Counted from the first letter of the stretch, positions 8,629 through 17,666 are shown. The stretch is 50,268 bases of DNA from Pseudomonadota bacterium (GCA_018241405.1 JAFEDY010000049.1:1-50268), one strand, 5' to 3'. Program-made: numbers and translations. Notes: generated by a model not told the origin, from the sequence alone.

Positions 8629-8657
8629 CTTCATGGCGTGATGCCGGCGCTGCGGAT

Positions 8658-9041
8658 TTACGCTGCGTCTGCAACGGCCTTGACGCGGGACGGCAGCTTT
8701 TCCTTGATGCGTGCCGACTTACCGCTGCGCTCGCGCAGGTAATACAGCTTGGCACGGCGCACGTCGCCGCGGCGCTTGACTTCGATCTTCGCAATCAGCG
8801 GGCTATAGGTCTGGAACGTACGTTCCACGCCTTCGCCGCTGGAAATCTTGCGCACGGTAAAGCCGCTGTTGAGGCCACGGTTGCGCTTGGCGATCACCAC
8901 GCCCTCATAGGCCTGCACGCGCTTGCGGTTGCCTTCCACCACGTTCACGCTGACGATGACGGTGTCGCCGGGCGCAAATTCGGGGATGGCCTTGTTCAGG
9001 CGGGCGATTTCTTCCTGCTCGAGGATTTGAATCAGATTCAT
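8658..9041 (-). CDS. rplS: 50S ribosomal protein L19
   Basis: 127 residues, normal family length, beginning [16 protein letters not shown]19 sits at the 30S-50S interface. The region [19 protein letters not shown] and the basic C-terminus are family hallmarks. ATG 9041 has GGAA 8 bases upstream; an upstream in-frame codon at 9062 would add residues that family members lack. It is the last gene of the classical rpsP-rimM-trmD-rplS operon, 119 bases after trmD and followed by a strong terminator. Confidence 0.97.
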   Translation of the reverse strand: MNLIQILEQEEIARLNKAIPEFAPGDTVIVSVNVVEGNRKRVQAYEGVVIAKRNRGLNSGFTVRKISSGEGVERTFQTYSPLIAKIEVKRRGDVRRAKLYYLRERSGKSARIKEKLPSRVKAVADAA

Positions 9042-9066
9042 GGTTGGGTTTCCAGCGATCATGCCC

Positions 9067-9102
9067 GCGCCAGGATTGGCTGCGGCGCCCGGATTGGCGC
9101 CT
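9067..9102. repeat. 18-bp imperfect tandem duplication between trmD and rplS
   Basis: GCGCCAGGATTGGCTGCG at 9067 is followed at once by GCGCCCGGATTGGCGCCT at 9085. The second unit contains self-complementary GGCGCC. It lies in the rplS leader; a role in L19 expression is possible but not shown. Confidence 0.55.
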
Positions 9103-9160
9103 TAAGGCTACCGGCAGGTATGCACAGGTAGCGGCCGGACAGAGGATCGAGAACCGACGA

Positions 9161-9928
9161 TTATAGCAAGTCCTGGTTTTGCGCCAGAAGCGCTTCGTCG
9201 GAACGCGTGAGCTGGCCGCGCGCGCGCGCCGCCTGCAGCAGATCCGGGCGGTGGCGCGCGGTGATCAACAGGCGCTGGTCGCGGCGCCAGCGCTCGATCT
9301 GCGCATGGTGGCCCGACAACAGGGGCGCGGGCACGCTGCGGCCCTGCCACTCCTCGGGCCGGGTGTAGTGCGGGCAATCGAGCAGGCCATCGAGCGCCGG
9401 GTTAAAGCTGTCGAGCTGGTGACTGCCCTCGTCGTGCAGCACGCCCGGCTGCAGCCGCGCCACCGCGTCCAGCAAGGCCATGGCCGCGATTTCGCCGCCC
9501 GAGAGCACGAAGTCGCCCAGGCTGATCTGCACATCGACATGGGCGTCGATGAAGCGCTGGTCCACGCCCTCGTAGCGCCCGCACAGCAGGATGGCGCCCG
9601 CGCCGGCCGACCAGCCCTGCACCGCCGCATGGTCCAGCCTGCGGCCTATGGGCGAGAACAGCACCAGCGGCGCCTGCGCGCTCGCGGCCTCGCCCCGGTC
9701 GGCGCGGATTGCCGCCAGACAGCGCGCCAGCGGCTCGGCCAGCATGACCATGCCCGGGCCGCCGCCGAACGGACGGTCGTCCACGCGGCGGTAGTTGCCT
9801 TCGGCATGCTCGCGCGGGTTCCACAGACGCACGTCGACCTGGCCCGAGGTGTAGGCGCGCCGCGTCACACCGCTGGCCAGGAAGGGCGCGAACAGCTCGG
9901 GGAACAGCGTGATGACGTCGAAGCGCAT
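9161..9928 (-). CDS. trmD: tRNA (guanine-N1-)-methyltransferase
   Basis: A 255-residue SPOUT-class methyltransferase that makes m1G37 in tRNAs to prevent +1 frameshifting. It begins [13 protein letters not shown]. The trefoil-knot SAM site is visible in [13 protein letters not shown] and [14 protein letters not shown]. The last third, [19 protein letters not shown], is the usual tRNA-binding segment. Its ATG overlaps the rimM stop (TGATG), implying translational coupling. The open frame continues upstream of 9928 only through the rimM overlap. Confidence 0.97.
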   Translation of the reverse strand: MRFDVITLFPELFAPFLASGVTRRAYTSGQVDVRLWNPREHAEGNYRRVDDRPFGGGPGMVMLAEPLARCLAAIRADRGEAASAQAPLVLFSPIGRRLDHAAVQGWSAGAGAILLCGRYEGVDQRFIDAHVDVQISLGDFVLSGGEIAAMALLDAVARLQPGVLHDEGSHQLDSFNPALDGLLDCPHYTRPEEWQGRSVPAPLLSGHHAQIERWRRDQRLLITARHRPDLLQAARARGQLTRSDEALLAQNQDLL

Positions 9929-10500
9929 CAGTAATCCGTCTGCCAGTCCACGGTGATGCATCGCCCAGCCAGATCCACCTTGTCCACATAGGCGGAGACG
10001 AAGGGGATCATGCGCTCCTGCGGCTTGCCCCCGTGCTCGTAGCGGAGCACCAGCGTGGTCTGCGGGCCGGTCGCCAGCAGTTCGCTCACGGCGCCGAGCG
10101 GTACGCCCTCGCGGTTGACCACGGCCAGACCGATCAGGTCTACCCAGTAATACTCATCGTCGCCCGTCGCGGGGAAGCTCGCACGCGGCACGAAGATGCG
10201 CGCTCCGCGCAGTGACTCAGCACCGTCGCGGTCGTCCACGCCCTGTGCCCAAGCTACGACGGCATCGGAATGCGTGCGCGCCTGGCGGATGGGCAGCAGC
10301 ACGGTGCCGGTAAAAAAACTCTTGCCACCCTTTTGCGCCGGCTGCAGCAACCAGGTCTTGGTGGCAAACAGAGCCTCGGGGTTGCCGCTGTAGGGCAGCA
10401 CCTTGAACCAGCCCTTGACGCCCCAGGCATCGGCGATGCGGCCTACCTCTACGGCATCGGGGGGCAGTTCGGTGGTTTCCAGGGCGGGCAACTGGGACAT
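9928..10500 (-). CDS. rimM: 16S rRNA processing protein RimM
   Basis: 190 residues. An N-terminal RimM domain ([18 protein letters not shown], about 20-37) and a C-terminal PRC-barrel ([16 protein letters not shown] and onward) are typical; the protein assists assembly of the 30S head. ATG 10500 is used here; a TTG at 10527 in the same frame would add nine residues. Neither has a clear ribosome binding site, which agrees with the low expression of rimM relative to the ribosomal proteins in this operon in other bacteria. The start lies just after a terminator-like hairpin. Confidence 0.95.
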   Translation of the reverse strand: MSQLPALETTELPPDAVEVGRIADAWGVKGWFKVLPYSGNPEALFATKTWLLQPAQKGGKSFFTGTVLLPIRQARTHSDAVVAWAQGVDDRDGAESLRGARIFVPRASFPATGDDEYYWVDLIGLAVVNREGVPLGAVSELLATGPQTTLVLRYEHGGKPQERMIPFVSAYVDKVDLAGRCITVDWQTDY

Positions 10501-10529
10501 GGCGGCAGGGTTCAATGGTGAAGGCAATG

Positions 10530-10570
10530 AAAAAAGGCGGGGTCCGTCAGCTATACCAACGGAGCCCGCC
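10530..10570 (-). terminator. Terminator or attenuator between rpsP and rimM
   Basis: The arms GGCGGG-G-TCCGT (10536-10547) and ACGGA-G-CCCGCC (10559-10570) pair over 11 of 12 positions with one G-G mismatch. On the minus strand six T (10530-10535) follow the stem. It sits 21 bases past the rpsP stop, inside the operon, and could lower transcription of rimM-trmD-rplS relative to rpsP. Confidence 0.8.
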
Positions 10571-10591
10571 CTTTTCGGGAGCGTGAACGGA

Positions 10592-10846
10592 TCAGGCGGC
10601 CTGCTTGGCGGCGGCTTGCTTGACCAGGCGGTCCACGGTGGGGGAGCTTTGTGCGCCCACGCTCTTCCAGTAGGTCAGGCGATCCTGGGCGATGCGCAGA
10701 CCCTCTTCGCCGTCCTTGGCGGAAGGGTTGTAGAAGCCCAGGCGCTCGATGAAGCGGCCGTCGCGGCGCACGCGCTTGTCGGCAACGACGATGTTGTAGA
10801 ACGGACGGGCCTTGGCGCCGCCGCGGGAGAGTCGAATCACGACCAT
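10592..10846 (-). CDS. rpsP: 30S ribosomal protein S16
   Basis: 84 residues starting [20 protein letters not shown], the standard S16 N-terminus; needed for 30S assembly. [13 protein letters not shown] sequence ([19 protein letters not shown]) and a short Ala/Lys tail complete the protein. ATG 10846 has AAGGA 7 bases upstream; the much longer open frame extending to about 11500 is antisense to the acetyltransferase gene and not real. First gene of the rpsP-rimM-trmD-rplS operon. Confidence 0.98.
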   Translation of the reverse strand: MVVIRLSRGGAKARPFYNIVVADKRVRRDGRFIERLGFYNPSAKDGEEGLRIAQDRLTYWKSVGAQSSPTVDRLVKQAAAKQAA

Positions 10847-10948
10847 AATGAATCCTTCGGGTGGGTCGCAGCAAATGCTGCATTCGTTTTGCGGCGTTTG
10901 AGACACGCGACTTGGCCACCCGGCCAGCGACACGCTGCAAAGCCGGCA

Positions 10949-10954
10949 ATTATA
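10949..10954 (-). promoter_or_regulatory. Candidate -10 box for the rpsP operon
   Basis: A perfect TATAAT on the minus strand, 102 bases before the rpsP ATG. No good -35 box lies 16-18 bases upstream, and the expected -35 position falls at the start codon region of the divergent acetyltransferase gene. Treat as a candidate only. Confidence 0.35.
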
Positions 10955-10969
10955 TCCATATCCTCGCCA

Positions 10970-11491
10970 ATGCCTACCATACGCGCCAGCCGTGATGACG
11001 ACCTCGCCGCCATCACCGCCATCTACGCCCACCATGTGCTGCACGGCACAGGCACCTTCGAGATCGAGCCACCCTGCAGCCAGGACATGGCCGCGCGCCG
11101 CGCCGACGTGCTGGCCCGGGGCCTGCCTTATCTGGTGGCAGACGATGGCGGGCGGGTCGCGGGCTTTGCCTACTGCAATTGGTTCAAGCCCCGGCCGGCC
11201 TACCGCTTTTCGGCAGAAGACTCCATCTACGTCGCCGAAAGTGCGCGCGGCCGTGGTCTGGGACGCCTGCTGCTCGACGCGCTGGCGCGCGAGGCCCAGG
11301 CCGCGGGCGTACGCAAGCTGCTGGCCGTGATCGGCGATTCGGCCAACGCCGGCTCCATCGGCCTGCACCGCGCCGCCGGCTTCACCGACGTGGGTGTGAT
11401 GCGCTCCGTGGGCTGGAAGTTTGGCGCCTGGCGCGACATCGTGCTCATGGAAAAGCCCCTTGGGGCGGGTGACGCCACCGCTCCCGAGTAA
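10970..11491 (+). CDS. GNAT N-acetyltransferase, phosphinothricin acetyltransferase-like
   Basis: 173 residues, one GNAT domain beginning [19 protein letters not shown]. The acetyl-CoA loop [14 protein letters not shown] (about 90-103) fits the Q/RxxGxG/A motif. The segments TFEIEPP and [13 protein letters not shown] are typical of the PAT/Bar subfamily, which acetylates phosphinothricin, methionine sulfone or similar amines; the real substrate cannot be read from sequence. An open frame runs upstream to about 10403 but is antisense to rpsP and rimM. It is divergent from rpsP, 123 bases apart. Confidence 0.9.
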   Translation: MPTIRASRDDDLAAITAIYAHHVLHGTGTFEIEPPCSQDMAARRADVLARGLPYLVADDGGRVAGFAYCNWFKPRPAYRFSAEDSIYVAESARGRGLGRLLLDALAREAQAAGVRKLLAVIGDSANAGSIGLHRAAGFTDVGVMRSVGWKFGAWRDIVLMEKPLGAGDATAPE

Positions 11492-11510
11492 GAAACCCAC
11501 AATTCACACC

Positions 11511-11957
11511 ATGAAGAACAAGACCATCGCCGCCTGGCTCGCCTTCCTCGGCGGCCCGTTGGGGTTGCACCGCTTCTACCTATACGGCTTCGGCGACATG
11601 CTCGGCTGGTTGTTGCCCGTGCCAACGGCGCTGGGGCTGTACGGCATAGAGCGCGTGCAGCAGTTGGGACAGGACGACCAACTCAGCTGGCTGCTGATCC
11701 CCTTGCTCGGCTTCACTATTGCCGCTTGCGCGCTGTGCGCCATTGTCTACGGCTTGATGCCGACCGAGAAATGGAACGCCCGCTTCAACCGCTCTGCCGT
11801 CCCCGACGCCGCGCCCGGCCGCACCAACTGGTTCACGGTCTTTGCCGTCACCGTATCGCTGCTGGTGGGCGCGGCCGTGCTGCTGGCGAGCATTGCGTTC
11901 AGCCTGCAGCACTATTTCGAATACCAGGTGGAAGAGGCGCGCAAGATTTCGCAATGA
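11511..11957 (+). CDS. TM2-domain-like membrane protein
   Basis: 148 residues with a short basic start (MKNKTIAAW) and a TM2-like hairpin: a first hydrophobic span containing GGPLGLHRFYLYGFGD, then a second span. Two more hydrophobic spans lie near 62-85 and 108-130. HRFYLY is the conserved TM2 signature. The function is unknown; TM2 proteins are small membrane proteins without an assigned biochemical role. It starts 19 bases after the acetyltransferase stop and may share its transcript. Confidence 0.75.
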   Translation: MKNKTIAAWLAFLGGPLGLHRFYLYGFGDMLGWLLPVPTALGLYGIERVQQLGQDDQLSWLLIPLLGFTIAACALCAIVYGLMPTEKWNARFNRSAVPDAAPGRTNWFTVFAVTVSLLVGAAVLLASIAFSLQHYFEYQVEEARKISQ

Positions 11958-11983
11958 AATCGACGTGAAGCGCCTGGTCAGAG

Positions 11984-12015
11984 AGCATCAAACGCTATTC
12001 TAAAGATAGCAATCA
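11984..12015 (+). repeat. AGCTAT mini-repeat-like hairpin at the pit gene end
   Basis: GAGCATCAAACGCTATTCTAAAGATAGC contains a small hairpin, GCTAT-TCTAAAG-ATAGC. It fills most of the 55-bp space between the converging TM2-like and pit genes and runs up to the pit stop codon (TAT TGA TTG on the minus strand). Confidence 0.45.
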
Positions 12016-13023
12016 ATACAGCTGCAGGCTAATCCAGTAGGCGACGGCCGCCACGAAGGCGCTGGCCGGTATGGTCAGTATCCAGGCCCAGACGATGTTG
12101 CCCGCCACACCCCAACGTACGGCGCTGGCGCGCTGCGTGGAGCCCACACCGACGATGGCGCCGGTGATGGTGTGGGTAGTGGAGACGGGCACTCCGAGCA
12201 TGGTGGCGAAGAACAGCGTGAACGCCCCGCCCGACTCGGCGCAGAAGCCGCCCACGGGCTTGAGCTTGGTGATCTTCTGGCCCATGGTCTTGACGATGCG
12301 CCAACCGCCGAACATGGTGCCCATGCCAATGGCCGCGTAACAGGCAACAATGGCCCAGACGGGCGGCGAACTGTCATTGGCCGAGGCGTAGCCCGTGGCA
12401 ATCAAGAGCAGCCAGATGATGCCTATGGTCTTCTGCGCATCGTTGCCGCCATGGCCCAGGCTGTAGGCGCCAGCCGAGAGCAGCTGCAGGCGGCGGAACC
12501 ACTTGTCCACCTTGCTCGGTCGCGTGCGCCGGAACACCCAGGCCACGATCACCATCATGGCCGAGCCCAGCACAAAACCCAGCAGGGGCGAGATGAAGAT
12601 GAAGGCCACCGTCTTGAAGATGCCGCTGGCCACCAGGGCGCCCGTGCCGGACTTGGCCACCACCGAGCCGACGATGCCGCCGATAAGCGCGTGCGACGAA
12701 CTGCTAGGTATGCCGTAGTACCAGGTGATGACATTCCAGGTGATGGCGCCGACCAGAGCGCCGAAGATGACATGGGTATCCACCACGCTGGGGTCGGCAA
12801 TGCCCTTGCCGACGGTGGCAGCCACGCTCAGGTGGAAGATGAAGATGGCCAGGAAGTTGAAAAAGGCCGCGAAGACGACGGCCTGGGTGGGTTTGAGCAC
12901 GCCCGTGGAGACCACGGTGGCGATGGAGTTGGCCGCATCATGAAACCCGTTCATGAAATCGAACAGGATGGCCAGCGCCACCAACACGACGACGACCCAC
13001 AGGGCGGTTTGTACCGGTTCCAT
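12013..13023 (-). CDS. pit: Inorganic phosphate transporter, Pit family
   Basis: A 336-residue inner-membrane carrier of the short bacterial PiT type, which moves metal-phosphate with H+ or Na+. The duplicated PiT signature is clear: NGFHDAANSIATVVSTGVL near residues 25-43 and VSTTHTITGAIVGVG in the second half. About ten hydrophobic spans are visible. It lies 25 bases behind the DUF47 gene on the same strand; this pairing is standard. No Pho box could be identified by eye. Confidence 0.95.
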   Translation of the reverse strand: MEPVQTALWVVVVLVALAILFDFMNGFHDAANSIATVVSTGVLKPTQAVVFAAFFNFLAIFIFHLSVAATVGKGIADPSVVDTHVIFGALVGAITWNVITWYYGIPSSSSHALIGGIVGSVVAKSGTGALVASGIFKTVAFIFISPLLGFVLGSAMMVIVAWVFRRTRPSKVDKWFRRLQLLSAGAYSLGHGGNDAQKTIGIIWLLLIATGYASANDSSPPVWAIVACYAAIGMGTMFGGWRIVKTMGQKITKLKPVGGFCAESGGAFTLFFATMLGVPVSTTHTITGAIVGVGSTQRASAVRWGVAGNIVWAWILTIPASAFVAAVAYWISLQLY

Positions 13024-13048
13024 GGTAAGAAAAACCTTTGCGCGCGGC

Positions 13049-13696
13049 TCAGGAGTTTTCGAGGATCACGCCCTCGATGAGGTTGGCCACGTCCTCACAC
13101 TTGTCGGTGATGGTCTCCAGCAGCTCGTAGATGGCCTTGAGCTTGATGAGCTCGCGCACGTCGTTTTCCTCGCGGAACAGCTTGCTCATGGCGCTGCGCA
13201 GCACGCGGTCGGCATCGCCCTCCAGGCGATCGATCTCCTCGCAGGTCTTGAGCGCCGCCTCGGCCACGGCCGGGTCGGCAATGCGCGAAAGCAGCTTCAC
13301 CGCGTCGCGCACGCGCTCGCAGCACTTGACGCTCAGGTCCGTCAGACGCGAGATCTCGTCCGTCATGTGGCGCACGTCATACAGCGCCATGGTCTCAGCC
13401 GAATCCTGGATCAGGTCGGCCACATCGTCCATGGTGTTGATGAGCGAGTGGATCTGCTCGCGGTCAATGGGCGTGATGAAAGTCTTGTGCAGCGCGCGGT
13501 TGACCTCGTGCGTGACACGGTCCGCGGCGCGTTCGGCGTTGTCCACATCCTGGTTGTACTTGTCGCGCAGATGGGTGTCGCCGTAGTTGGCCACCAGTTG
13601 CGAGAACGCGCGCGCCGCTTCGACGATACGGTCTGCATGCTGGTTGAACATCTCGAAAAAATTGCCCTCCCGGGGCAACAGCTTTCCAAACACCAT
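13049..13696 (-). CDS. DUF47-family PhoU-like protein, partner of Pit
   Basis: A 215-residue all-helical cytoplasmic protein (TIGR00153/PhoU_div) starting MVFGKLLPREGNFFEMFNQHAD. Repeated helical hairpins with acidic and His residues recall PhoU, whose homologues bind metal clusters. Such genes precede pit genes in many bacteria and are thought to regulate Pit uptake (family knowledge, mechanism not settled). ATG 13696 has AGGAG 6 bases upstream; the longer open frame to 13960 is not supported. First gene of the two-gene operon. Confidence 0.92.
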   Translation of the reverse strand: MVFGKLLPREGNFFEMFNQHADRIVEAARAFSQLVANYGDTHLRDKYNQDVDNAERAADRVTHEVNRALHKTFITPIDREQIHSLINTMDDVADLIQDSAETMALYDVRHMTDEISRLTDLSVKCCERVRDAVKLLSRIADPAVAEAALKTCEEIDRLEGDADRVLRSAMSKLFREENDVRELIKLKAIYELLETITDKCEDVANLIEGVILENS

Positions 13697-13946
13697 GTCG
13701 ACTCCTGATCGAACCTTTGCGTGCAATATGGCGCAGAGTTGACCATCGTGTGACAAATCTGCGAAAGCGGCGAGTTTAACCGCCGCCCGGCGTACACCTC
13801 GCCCCTTGGTACAAACACAAACCCTTTCTGCCGTCGGATATTTCCTACGCCCTGCCATCGCGTGCGCCCACACGAGGCTCCGCATGGTCGCCGTAGATTG
13901 GTCCTTGAACAGGGCCCGTCCAACCGGGTCACACAAGGAGGGCAGC

Positions 13947-14543
13947 ATGCAATTGACCATCCGTTTTGTTCTCTATGCGGCGCTGCTAGGCTGCACCGCC
14001 ACGTCTGGTCTAGCGCAGACGCGCACGGCCACGTCCGGCTCGTCGCCGATACCTGGCATGTCCCGTGGCTACATGGGCCTGAGCGCCGGGATCTCCAAAT
14101 ACGACCTGCGCAGCGGCACTGGCGGCTTCACCTTTGACGATAGCGACACGTCCGTCAAGCTGTACACGGGCGCCTTCTTCCACCCCAACCTGGGGCTGGA
14201 ACTGGGCTACGTGGATTTGGGCCGCGCGCGCCGTATCGGCGGCAACACCAGTGCGCGCGGACTGAACCTGAGCCTGGTGGGGCGGCTGCCCGTGACCACG
14301 CAGCTGGATCTGCTGGGCAAGCTGGGCACGATCTACGGTCGCACCCATACAGAGGGCTTTGGCGGCTATGGCGTGCAGCCGGGCAAGGGCGACGGATTTG
14401 GCCTGTCCTACGGCGCCGGGCTGCGCTGGGCCTTCACGCCCCAATGGTCGGCGGTGCTGGAGTGGGAGCGCTACCGCCTGCACTTTGCCGACCGCAACTC
14501 CGACGTGGACACGACCACGCTGGGCCTGCAGTACAGCTACTGA
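13947..14543 (+). CDS. Outer-membrane beta-barrel protein, OmpA/OmpW-like
   Basis: 198 residues with a signal peptide (MQLTIRFVLYAALLG...SGLAQ) and then alternating aromatic strands typical of an eight-stranded barrel: SRGYMGLSAGISKYDLRSG, LGLELGYVDLG, FGLSYGAGLRWAF. The C-terminus ends LGLQYSY, with the terminal aromatic residue used by the Bam machinery. ATG 13947 follows a strong AAGGAGG 5 bases upstream; the open frame upstream of it lies in noncoding sequence. The specific role (porin or adhesin) is unknown. The 250-bp space before it contains no recognisable gene. Confidence 0.85.
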   Translation: MQLTIRFVLYAALLGCTATSGLAQTRTATSGSSPIPGMSRGYMGLSAGISKYDLRSGTGGFTFDDSDTSVKLYTGAFFHPNLGLELGYVDLGRARRIGGNTSARGLNLSLVGRLPVTTQLDLLGKLGTIYGRTHTEGFGGYGVQPGKGDGFGLSYGAGLRWAFTPQWSAVLEWERYRLHFADRNSDVDTTTLGLQYSY

Positions 14544-14573
14544 AGCGCTGCTGCCGCCACGCCTGGCGCGCGC

Positions 14574-14939
14574 TCAGGCGCCGCGGAAGATGAAGAACAC
14601 CGCGCCCACCAGGCACAGCCCCGCCCAGAGGTAGTCCCATTTGAGCGGCTGGTCCATGTAGAACACGGCAAACGGCACGAACACGCTCAGCGTGATGACC
14701 TCCTGCAGGATCTTGAGCTGCCCCAGGTTGAACTGGGCATGGCCTATGCGGTTGGCCGGCACCTGCAGCAGGTATTCGAACAACGCAATGCCCCAGCTGA
14801 CCAGTGCCGCCACATACCACGGCGCCGTCGCCAGGTTCTTCAGGTGGCCGTACCAGGCAAAGGTCATGAAGACATTGCTGGCCACCAGCAGCAGCACGGT
14901 CTGCAGCGGGATAGGCAGGGTTTGCAGGGCAGTGAGCAT
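14574..14939 (-). CDS. DUF486-family (DMT-like) small membrane protein
   Basis: 121 residues with four hydrophobic spans, beginning MLTALQTLPIPLQTVLLLVA. The segments TFAWYGHLKNL and QLKILQEVITLSVFVPFAVFY are characteristic of the DUF486 family, distant small relatives of drug/metabolite transporters with unknown substrate. It converges with the outer-membrane barrel gene (30 bases apart) and is followed upstream by a 92-bp space that carries a mini-repeat. Confidence 0.88.
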   Translation of the reverse strand: MLTALQTLPIPLQTVLLLVASNVFMTFAWYGHLKNLATAPWYVAALVSWGIALFEYLLQVPANRIGHAQFNLGQLKILQEVITLSVFVPFAVFYMDQPLKWDYLWAGLCLVGAVFFIFRGA

Positions 14940-14985
14940 AGCCTGGATTATGAGTCAAACCATGCTCAAACGCCCACCACGCAAT

Positions 14986-15010
14986 CCTCAGCAGCTACTC
15001 AAATGAAAGC
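14986..15010 (+). repeat. AGCTAT mini-repeat copy between the DUF486 gene and livF
   Basis: Reads CCTCAGCAGCTACTCAAATG then AAAGC. It matches the core with one change (AGCTACT) and lies in the 92-bp noncoding space after livF. Confidence 0.5.
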
Positions 15011-15031
15011 ATCACTGCAAGCGGCGGCCCC

Positions 15032-15760
15032 TCACTCGCCCAGATAGGCAGCGCGCACGCGCGGGTCGGACAGCAGCGCCTGCCCCGCACCGGTCATGGT
15101 GACCAGGCCCGACTCCATGACATAGCCGCGATCGGCAATGGCCAGCGCGCGGCTGGCGTTCTGCTCCACCAGCACGATGGTCACGCCCAGCGCATACACA
15201 TCGCGCACCACCTCGAAGATCTTGTCCACCATGATGGGCGACAGACCCATGGAGGGCTCGTCGAGCAGCAGCACCTTGGGCTGGCTCATCAGCGCCCGGC
15301 CCATGGCCAGCATCTGCTGCTCGCCGCCGCTCATGGTACCCGCCAGTTGGTCCTTGCGCTCACGCAGGCGCGGGAAGATGTTGAACATCTTCTCCACATC
15401 CGCGGCAATGCCGGCCTTGTCATTGCGCGTGTAGGCGCCCATGAGCAGGTTTTCGGTGATGGTCATGCGCGCGAACACGCCACGGCCCTCGGGCACCATC
15501 ACCAGGCCCTCTTTGACCAAGTCCCAGGCGCCGCGGCCCTTGATGCTTTGGCCCAGGTATTCGATGTCGCCATCGTTGAAGCCCAGCGTACCGGTGATGG
15601 CTTTCATGGTGGTGGTCTTGCCGGCGCCGTTGGAGCCGATGAGCGAAACCAGCTCGCCCTCGCGCACCTCGAAGTCCACGCCCTTGACGGCCTGGATGCC
15701 GCCGTAAGCCACCTTCAGGCCCTTGATTTTCAGCAATACTTTGTTGGATTTTTCGGCCAT
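15032..15760 (-). CDS. livF: Branched-chain amino acid ABC transporter ATPase LivF
   Basis: 242 residues, cytoplasmic ATPase subunit. Walker A GSNGAGKT 42-49, signature SGGEQQ 144-149 and Walker B VLLLDEP 163-169 are intact. The block EGRGVFARMTITENLLMGAY is typical of LivF. It is the last gene of livH-M-G-F, 12 bases after livG. The operon as seen has no binding-protein gene. Confidence 0.95.
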   Translation of the reverse strand: MAEKSNKVLLKIKGLKVAYGGIQAVKGVDFEVREGELVSLIGSNGAGKTTTMKAITGTLGFNDGDIEYLGQSIKGRGAWDLVKEGLVMVPEGRGVFARMTITENLLMGAYTRNDKAGIAADVEKMFNIFPRLRERKDQLAGTMSGGEQQMLAMGRALMSQPKVLLLDEPSMGLSPIMVDKIFEVVRDVYALGVTIVLVEQNASRALAIADRGYVMESGLVTMTGAGQALLSDPRVRAAYLGE

Positions 15761-15772
15761 TTCTTCTGTCCT

Positions 15773-16555
15773 TCAGTGCCCGCCGGTGCCCAGGTAGGCC
15801 TCGATCACCTTTTCATTCTTCTGCACCTCGGCAGGCGTGCCTTCGGCGATCTGCTTGCCGTAGTCGAGCACCGTGACGCGGTCGCACAGGCCCATCACCA
15901 GCTTCACGTCATGCTCGATGAGCAAGATGGTGCGGTTGTCGTTGCGGATCCGGTCGATCAACTCGCGCAGCTGCACCTTCTCCGTGGCGTTCATGCCGGC
16001 CGCGGGTTCGTCGAGTGCGATGAGCTGCGGGTCGGTGGCCAGCGCCCGTGCGATCTCCAGGCGGCGCTGGTCGCCATAGGACAGGGTGCGCGCCTTGAAA
16101 TCGGCAAACTTGCCTATGCCCACATAGTCGAGCAGCTCCTGCGCGCGCTGGCGTATGGCCTCCTCCTCCGCCTTGAAGCCCTTGGTGCGCAGCACCGCGC
16201 CAAAGAGTCCCGAATGGGTGCGGATATGCCTTCCGACCATGACGTTCTCCAGCGCCGTCATCTCGGCAAACAGCCGGATGTTCTGGAAGGTACGCGCAAT
16301 GCCGGCCTTGGCCACCTTGTGCACTGCCGTGGGCTCGTAAGGCTTGCCCGCCAGCTCGAAGCTGCCGGCATCGGGCGTATACAGGCCGGTGATGACGTTG
16401 AAGAACGTCGTCTTGCCCGCACCATTGGGGCCGATCAGGCCGTAGACCTGGCCGCGCCCGATGGTGATGCCCACGTCCGACAGGGCCTGCAGGCCGCCAA
16501 AACGTTTGGAGATGCCCGCGACCTTCAGCACCACTTCTTTCAATGTATCTGCCAT
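15773..16555 (-). CDS. livG: Branched-chain amino acid ABC transporter ATPase LivG
   Basis: 260 residues, second ATPase of the Liv transporter. Walker A GPNGAGKT 42-49, the shortened signature LSYGDQRRLEIARAL and Walker B LIALDEPAAGMN are visible. The C-terminal extension after the D- and H-loops (IEHDVKLVMGLCDRV, EAYLG) is normal for LivG. It is 21 bases after livM and 12 before livF. Confidence 0.95.
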   Translation of the reverse strand: MADTLKEVVLKVAGISKRFGGLQALSDVGITIGRGQVYGLIGPNGAGKTTFFNVITGLYTPDAGSFELAGKPYEPTAVHKVAKAGIARTFQNIRLFAEMTALENVMVGRHIRTHSGLFGAVLRTKGFKAEEEAIRQRAQELLDYVGIGKFADFKARTLSYGDQRRLEIARALATDPQLIALDEPAAGMNATEKVQLRELIDRIRNDNRTILLIEHDVKLVMGLCDRVTVLDYGKQIAEGTPAEVQKNEKVIEAYLGTGGH

Positions 16556-16576
16556 GTTCTTGCTCTACCGGTGGTG

Positions 16577-17653
16577 TCAGGACTTGTGCGTGAGGCTCTT
16601 GCCATGCTCGGGCGCGGGCCACAGACCACGCGGGCGCAGCAGCATGATGATGATCATGGCCAGGGCAATCAGCAGCTGGCGCAGGATGGAGGCGTCCAGG
16701 CGCCCGTCGGTCATGGCCTGCAGGGGGCCGGCCACATAGCGCAGCACCTCGGGCAGGGCCGACAGCAGCACCGCGCCCATGATCACGCCAGGGATATGGC
16801 CCAGGCCGCCGAGCACCACCATGGCCACGATCATCACCGACTCCATGAGGCTGAAAGACTCGGGCGAGACAAAACCCTGGAAGGCGCTGAACATGGCGCC
16901 CGAGACGCCACCGAAGGACGCGCCCATGCCGAAGGCCAACAGCTTCATGTTGCGCGTGTTGATGCCCATGGCCTTGGCGGCAATCTCGTCCTCGCGGATG
17001 GCCATCCAGGCGCGGCCTATGCGCGAATCCTGCAAGCGATAGCAAATCACGACGGTGATCAGCACCAGCGCCAGGAACAGGTAGTAGTACAGCGTGACGG
17101 AGTTGATACCGTAGCCGAACAGATCCAGGCGCCGCCCCAGGTCCAGACCGAAGATCTTCACCGAGTCGATCTGCCCCAGGCCCTTGGGGCCGTTGGTGAG
17201 GTTGATCGGATGGTCCAGGTTGTTCATGAAGATGCGGATGATCTCGCCAAAGCCCAGCGTCACGATGGCCAGGTAGTCGCCGCGCAGCTTGAGCACCGGA
17301 ATGCCCAGCAGCACCCCGGTCCCGGCCGCCAGCAGCAGCGCTAGCGGAATCACCGCCCACAGCGACAGGTGCATGCCATCAGGGAAGTGCTGCGCGAACC
17401 AGGCGAAGTTGTCCGTCAAATGGGGCGAAGCCAGCAGGCCGAACATGTAGGCGCCCACGGCGTAGAAGGCCACGTAGCCCAAATCAAGAAGGCCCGCGTA
17501 GCCGACCACGATGTTCAGGCCCAGGGCCAGCATCACGTACAGCAGGGCCAGGTCGGCGATACGCACCCAGGCGTTGCCGAAGGATTGCAGGATGAGCGGC
17601 AGCACCAGCAGCGCCACGGCGCCGACGATCCAGGTAGCTTTGTTGTTTTTCAT
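16577..17653 (-). CDS. livM: Branched-chain amino acid ABC transporter permease LivM
   Basis: 358 residues with about ten hydrophobic spans. The stretch LALGLNIVVGYAGLLDLGYVAFYAVGA is the LivM hallmark, and the EAA-like loop lies near RIGRAWMAIREDEIAAKAMGI. Start ATG 17653 is set by MKNNKATWIVGAV; upstream open frame belongs to the end of livH. It is 13 bases after livH and pairs with LivH to form the membrane channel. Confidence 0.95.
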   Translation of the reverse strand: MKNNKATWIVGAVALLVLPLILQSFGNAWVRIADLALLYVMLALGLNIVVGYAGLLDLGYVAFYAVGAYMFGLLASPHLTDNFAWFAQHFPDGMHLSLWAVIPLALLLAAGTGVLLGIPVLKLRGDYLAIVTLGFGEIIRIFMNNLDHPINLTNGPKGLGQIDSVKIFGLDLGRRLDLFGYGINSVTLYYYLFLALVLITVVICYRLQDSRIGRAWMAIREDEIAAKAMGINTRNMKLLAFGMGASFGGVSGAMFSAFQGFVSPESFSLMESVMIVAMVVLGGLGHIPGVIMGAVLLSALPEVLRYVAGPLQAMTDGRLDASILRQLLIALAMIIIMLLRPRGLWPAPEHGKSLTHKS

Positions 17654-17666
17654 GGCGTGGTCTCCC

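Noticed and set aside
13697..13946. A Pho box or small gene in the space between the DUF47 gene and the outer-membrane barrel gene
   Set aside because: TTGTCA-like and TTGACC-like hexamers occur, but no paired repeats or -10 at proper distance, and no ORF with a ribosome binding site.
15347..17344. A 665-codon plus-strand open frame across livF, livG and livM
   Set aside because: It spans three well-defined genes on the other strand and has His/Gln/Ala/Gly-rich shadow composition.
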